DNA of 8,558 bases, from positions 1 through 8,558 of the forward strand of contig JAGPKW010000028.1 in NCBI GenBank assembly GCA_018053685.1, written 5' to 3'. This DNA is from Patescibacteria group bacterium. Its GTDB lineage: Bacteria > Patescibacteriota > Patescibacteriia > JAGPKW01. Below the pieces are notes generated by a model, which saw only the letters and a program-made list of their open reading frames with translations, was not told the origin of the DNA and did not search any database. Positions 6,192 to 8,558 of the stretch are shown piece after piece. The position numbers were made by a program, and so were the translations under genes. Each line of letters opens with the position of its first letter. The stretch's first letter is position 1.

Positions 6192-6197
6192 TATAAT
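6192..6197 (+). promoter_or_regulatory. Candidate -10 box for the RuBisCO gene
   Basis: A perfect TATAAT lies 30 bases before the RuBisCO ATG, giving a predicted start near 6204 and a leader of about 24 bases without Shine-Dalgarno. No good -35 is seen 16-18 bases upstream (TCTTTC region), so the promoter is weak or needs an activator, or the gene is also read from upstream. Confidence 0.4.
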
Positions 6198-6227
6198 ATA
6201 TAAACATCTAAATTTAATAAAAATAAT

Positions 6228-7688
6228 ATGCAAGAAGATTATATTGATATAGGCCGAAAAGTAGATACTGGAGAGTATATGCTTGCAGTCTTTAAAATAG
6301 ACTCATACAAAGATGATCTTTTAGGAGAGGTTTCAGAATTATGTGCAGAATCATCTACTGGATCAAATATAAAAGTTGGAACAGTAACAAATTTTTCAAC
6401 AGCTCATAATGCTGTTGCCTATAAATTTGACGAAGACAAAAAATTATTCTGGATAGCTTATCCATGGAGTATTTTTGATAGAGGCGGAAACATACAAAAT
6501 ATAATGACATATATAGCAGGAAATATTTTTGGAATGGGGTCTTTAAAAGAATGTAAATTGTTAGATGTTTGGTTTCCATCAGCAATGATGGAGCAATATG
6601 ATGGTCCATCATATACGATAGATGATATGAGAGATTATCTTAATATTTATGACTCCCCTATTTTAGGAACTATTATAAAACCAAAAATAGGATTAACTCC
6701 ATCAGAATACGCTGAAGTTTGTTATGACTTCTGGGTTGGTGGTGGGATGTTTGTAAAAAATGATGAGCCACAAGCAGATCAACCATTCTGCCCATATGAA
6801 AAAATGGTAGATAATATAAGAATGGCAATGGATAAAGCAGAAGAAGTAACAGGGCAAACAAAAATACACTCATTTAATATTTCAGCAAGTGATTATGATA
6901 CAATGCTAAAAAGAGCAGAATATGTCAGTAAAGTTATGAAACCAGGTTCATATGCGTTTCTGGTAGATGGCATAACAGCAGGTTGGATGGCTGTTCAAAC
7001 TGTCAGAAGAAAATATCCAAATGTATTTTTACATTTTCACAGAGCGGGTCATGGAGCATTTACAAGAGATGAAAACCCTATAGGTTTTTCAGTCCCAGTT
7101 CTTACTAAAATGGCAAAATTAGCTGGTGCATCAGGAATACATACAGGGACAGCAGGTGTTGGAAAAATGGCAGGATCCCCAGCAGAAGATATAACAGCAG
7201 CGCATGAAGCTTTAAAACTAAAATTTGAGGTTACAGAAAAAACATCTAGAAGCTATTTTGATCAAGTATGGGCAAAAGCACCAGAAGTAGATAAAGATAT
7301 AGCCATACAAATAGAACAAGAAAATAAATTATGGAATGGTGGAGTAAAAGCAATAATAGCAGACAAAGTAAAAAATAAGAATAAAGAAAAAAGTAAAGAT
7401 TGGAGATTTATAAAAAAAACTTGTCCAATAATATCAGGTGGATTAAATCCAGTTTTATTAAAACCATTTACAGATTTAATAGGCACTATAGATTTTATAA
7501 CAACAATGGGGGCTGGTGTGCACTCTCATCCTATGGGAACTAGAGCTGGAGCTAAAGCACTTGTAGATGCATGGGAAGCATATAAACAAGATATAAGCAT
7601 AGAAGAATATGCAGGAAAAAGTAAATCAGAAGAATTAAAAGTAGCGATAGAATTCTATAATGCACATGGTACTCAAGCTAATAAATAA
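6228..7688 (+). CDS. rbcL: Ribulose-1,5-bisphosphate carboxylase, form II/III large subunit
   Basis: RuBisCO adds CO2 to ribulose-1,5-bisphosphate to give two 3-phosphoglycerates. In CPR bacteria and archaea it is thought to serve AMP/nucleoside salvage rather than the Calvin cycle. The 486-aa protein has the catalytic set: ESSTG (E41), AGN (N99), KPK (K151, K153), the carbamylated lysine in KNDE (K177, D179, E180), FHRAGHGAF (H271, H275), GIHTG (H305), loop 6 VGKMAG (K313), ISGGLNP (S403) and GAGVHSHPMGT (428-438). The last motif and the FVKNDEPQ--QPF wording fit form II/III, as in Methanococcoides burtonii and CPR. A long insert at about 333-397 precedes CPIISGG and matches in place the RuBisCO assembly domain of that group. 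Methionine 174 replaces the usual Asp in the GG-DF-K motif. No small-subunit, phosphoribulokinase or AMP-pathway gene lies nearby. The start is ATG 6228 and the stop TAA. Confidence 0.97.
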   Translation: MQEDYIDIGRKVDTGEYMLAVFKIDSYKDDLLGEVSELCAESSTGSNIKVGTVTNFSTAHNAVAYKFDEDKKLFWIAYPWSIFDRGGNIQNIMTYIAGNIFGMGSLKECKLLDVWFPSAMMEQYDGPSYTIDDMRDYLNIYDSPILGTIIKPKIGLTPSEYAEVCYDFWVGGGMFVKNDEPQADQPFCPYEKMVDNIRMAMDKAEEVTGQTKIHSFNISASDYDTMLKRAEYVSKVMKPGSYAFLVDGITAGWMAVQTVRRKYPNVFLHFHRAGHGAFTRDENPIGFSVPVLTKMAKLAGASGIHTGTAGVGKMAGSPAEDITAAHEALKLKFEVTEKTSRSYFDQVWAKAPEVDKDIAIQIEQENKLWNGGVKAIIADKVKNKNKEKSKDWRFIKKTCPIISGGLNPVLLKPFTDLIGTIDFITTMGAGVHSHPMGTRAGAKALVDAWEAYKQDISIEEYAGKSKSEELKVAIEFYNAHGTQANK

Positions 7689-7708
7689 AAAGGGGGCAAC
7701 CCCTTTTT
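7687..7708 (+). terminator. Bidirectional intrinsic terminator between RuBisCO and tRNA-Cys
   Basis: AAAAAGGGG (7687-7695) pairs with CCCCTTTTT (7700-7708) over a GCAA tetraloop, overlapping the last two bases of the RuBisCO stop codon. The A and T arms supply a U-tract on either strand, so the hairpin can also end the minus-strand tRNA-Cys transcript. Confidence 0.85.
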
Positions 7709-7735
7709 AAATTCTAATTTATTTTATATTTTATA

Positions 7736-7809
7736 TGGAGGCGACTACCGGAGTTGAACCGGTGTGGACGGTTTTGCAGACCGCTACCTAACCCCTCGGC
7801 CAAGTCGCC
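7736..7809 (-). tRNA. tRNA-Cys (anticodon GCA), CCA encoded
   Basis: On the minus strand the acceptor stem GGCGACT/AGTCGCC pairs fully. The D stem is GCC/GGT, the anticodon stem GCGGT/ACCGT encloses CTGCAAA with anticodon GCA, and the T stem ACCGG/CCGGT encloses TTCAACT. The discriminator is U73, a main identity element for cysteine, and CCA is encoded. Upstream (plus-strand 7811-7860) the A/T-rich sequence holds possible -10 boxes but no convincing full promoter. It lies convergent to RuBisCO and divergent from the CsoR-like operon. Confidence 0.95.
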
Positions 7810-7866
7810 AAATAGAATAGATATATTATTACAAATAATATCCATTTTGTAAATAATAAAAATCTA

Positions 7867-7893
7867 TTGACACCCTCCCCCCTGTGATATAAT
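7867..7893 (+). promoter_or_regulatory. Extended -10 promoter overlapping a C-tract operator
   Basis: A perfect TTGACA (7867-7872) and a perfect TATAAT (7888-7893) with an upstream TG (7885-7886) make an extended -10 promoter, with a short 15-base spacer. The spacer contains CCCTCCCCCC (7873-7882), striking in this AT-rich DNA. C/G tracts flanked by AT-rich imperfect inverted arms (here TGACA and TGTGA) are the usual operators of CsoR/RcnR/FrmR repressors, so this is probably the autoregulatory site. Transcription would begin at about 7900, the A of the start codon. Confidence 0.75.
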
Positions 7894-7899
7894 TTAAAT

Positions 7900-8094
7900 A
7901 TGAAAACAAAACAACAAAGAATAAATAATATAATAGGCCAACTAAATGGCATAAATAGAATGTTGGACAATAACGAAAATTGCGAAAAAATTTTTATTCA
8001 ATTAAAATCAGTTCAGGCTGCAATATTATCTATAACAGATAAAATGGTAGAAGAACTAGATAAATGCATATCCAATAAAAATAAAATAAAATAA
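7900..8094 (+). CDS. Short CsoR/RcnR-family (DUF156) transcriptional repressor
   Basis: The 64-aa protein is almost wholly helical. It matches the DUF156 repressor family: RINNIIGQLNGINRML (7-22) is the conserved first helix, and C28 with FIQLKSVQAAIL (32-43) is the second helix with its ligand cysteine. A second cysteine, C56, lies near the C-terminus. CsoR copper sensors have a His four residues before the second Cys. Here the segment EELDKC is one residue shorter than the family's LLEDH---C and has no His, so copper binding as in CsoR is unlikely. A two-cysteine thiol switch, as in CstR, fits better, but this is inference. The protein ends just after C56 and lacks most of the usual third helix (family about 85-100 aa). 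It is the first gene of an operon with thioredoxin 22 bases downstream, and is probably autoregulated through the C-tract. Confidence 0.85.
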   Translation: MKTKQQRINNIIGQLNGINRMLDNNENCEKIFIQLKSVQAAILSITDKMVEELDKCISNKNKIK

Positions 8095-8116
8095 AAAATA
8101 TAATAAAACAATTTAA

Positions 8117-8440
8117 ATGATAACAAAATTAACAAAAGAAAATTTTAACCAAGAGGTATTTAATTCTCAACTACCAGTATTAGTCGATTTTAGCGCAGAA
8201 TGGTGTGGCTCATGCAAAATGATGCATTTAGTCTTAGAAGAAGTAAGTAAAGAACTATCAGGGAAAATTAAAATATATGAAGTTAATATAGATGAAAACC
8301 TAGAGCTTGCAATAGAATATGAAATAAGGCGTATACCTAATATGAAACTATTTAAAAATGGGCAAGTAATTAATACTTTTGATGAATTTATACCAAAAAA
8401 AATTTTTTTAGATGAATTAAAAAAATCTTTGAATGGATAA
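8117..8440 (+). CDS. trxA: Thioredoxin with CGSC active site
   Basis: This 107-aa protein is a single thioredoxin fold, a cytoplasmic disulfide reductase with no signal peptide. VLVDFSAEWCGSCKMM holds the buried acid D24 and the redox pair C30 and C33. The turn is CGSC rather than the standard CGPC, a change known to alter redox potential in thioredoxins. The cis-proline loop is RRIPNMKLFKNG (P74), with Asn in place of the usual Thr after the proline. Length and order are normal for thioredoxin. It follows the CsoR-like repressor and overlaps the next gene by 8 bases, so all three are likely co-transcribed and derepressed together. There is no Shine-Dalgarno ahead of the ATG. Which reductase feeds it is not shown in this window. 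Confidence 0.92.
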   Translation: MITKLTKENFNQEVFNSQLPVLVDFSAEWCGSCKMMHLVLEEVSKELSGKIKIYEVNIDENLELAIEYEIRRIPNMKLFKNGQVINTFDEFIPKKIFLDELKKSLNG

Positions 8441-8558
8441 TATATCTTCAGTATTAAAAAATAAATATCAAAATAAGTCAGATATTGGATCTAAAGTCAA
8501 TAAAGAAATTTTTTTTGGGAAAATAATAGAGATTATAAAAAACATATTAGGAGAAGAT
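8433..8558 (+). CDS. Unidentified protein, N-terminal part, overlaps thioredoxin
   Basis: An ATG at 8433-8435 lies inside the last codons of the thioredoxin gene (8-base overlap) and opens a frame to the window end, 42 codons. The visible part begins MDNISSVLKNKYQNKSDIG and continues with a basic, then hydrophobic helix (FFGKIIEIIKNILGED). It is predicted soluble and helical. The pattern faintly recalls short DUF721/DciA-like proteins of CPR bacteria, but this is too little to assign. Translation coupling to thioredoxin is likely from the overlap. Confidence 0.6.
   Translation, partial: MDNISSVLKNKYQNKSDIGSKVNKEIFFGKIIEIIKNILGED

Noticed and set aside
7788..7970. Minus-strand 60-aa hydrophobic frame
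   Set aside because: It overlaps tRNA-Cys and the CsoR-like promoter and gene; it is a shadow.
1..8558. CRISPR array, insertion sequence or toxin-antitoxin pair
   Set aside because: No regularly spaced repeats, transposase or recognisable toxin or antitoxin gene is visible on either strand.

Overview
The window is very AT-rich DNA with short intergenic spaces and almost all stops TAA. A form II/III-type RuBisCO, a dnaG-rpoD pair and a small LGQ-EAL-N-GGE protein of a kind I recall from Parcubacteria together suggest a Candidate Phyla Radiation (Patescibacteria) genome. The phylum call is inference. UGA does not appear to be recoded: the RuBisCO, dnaG and rpoD frames are long and free of in-frame TGA, which argues against the UGA=Gly lineages (Absconditabacteria, Gracilibacteria).

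Layout. Positions 1-3426 (minus strand) form an information-processing operon: dnaG primase, rpoD housekeeping sigma factor, and the start of an RNA-processing metallo-beta-lactamase. The dnaG frame has no ATG, GTG or TTG that keeps its zinc ribbon. Positions 3510-3800 (plus) hold two tRNA genes, Arg(TCG) and Pro(TGG), each with its own sigma-70-like promoter; the pair ends in a terminator. Positions 3814-4600 are a patch with less AT-biased codon use on the minus strand: a 112-aa CPR-type hypothetical gene with a strong promoter and a leader of three hairpins, then an out-of-frame gene remnant. Positions 4584-6156 (plus) hold a strong hairpin terminator and a DUF4173-type membrane protein split into two frames at a run of nine T. 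Positions 6228-7688 (plus) encode RuBisCO, followed by a hairpin that can terminate both strands. tRNA-Cys(GCA) lies on the minus strand at 7736-7809. From 7867 onward (plus) there is an apparent redox or thiol-stress operon: a short CsoR/RcnR-family repressor with an apparently leaderless promoter over a C-tract, a thioredoxin with a CGSC active site, and an overlapping gene cut by the window end.

How the genes work together. DnaG, RpoD and the MBL nuclease are housekeeping genes. The RuBisCO probably acts in AMP/nucleoside salvage, converting ribulose-1,5-bisphosphate from ribose-1,5-bisphosphate to two 3-phosphoglycerates, but the partner enzymes (AMP phosphorylase, R15P isomerase) are not in this window. 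The CsoR-like protein likely represses itself and the thioredoxin. Nearly every gene lacks a recognisable Shine-Dalgarno sequence and is preceded by A/T-rich sequence instead.
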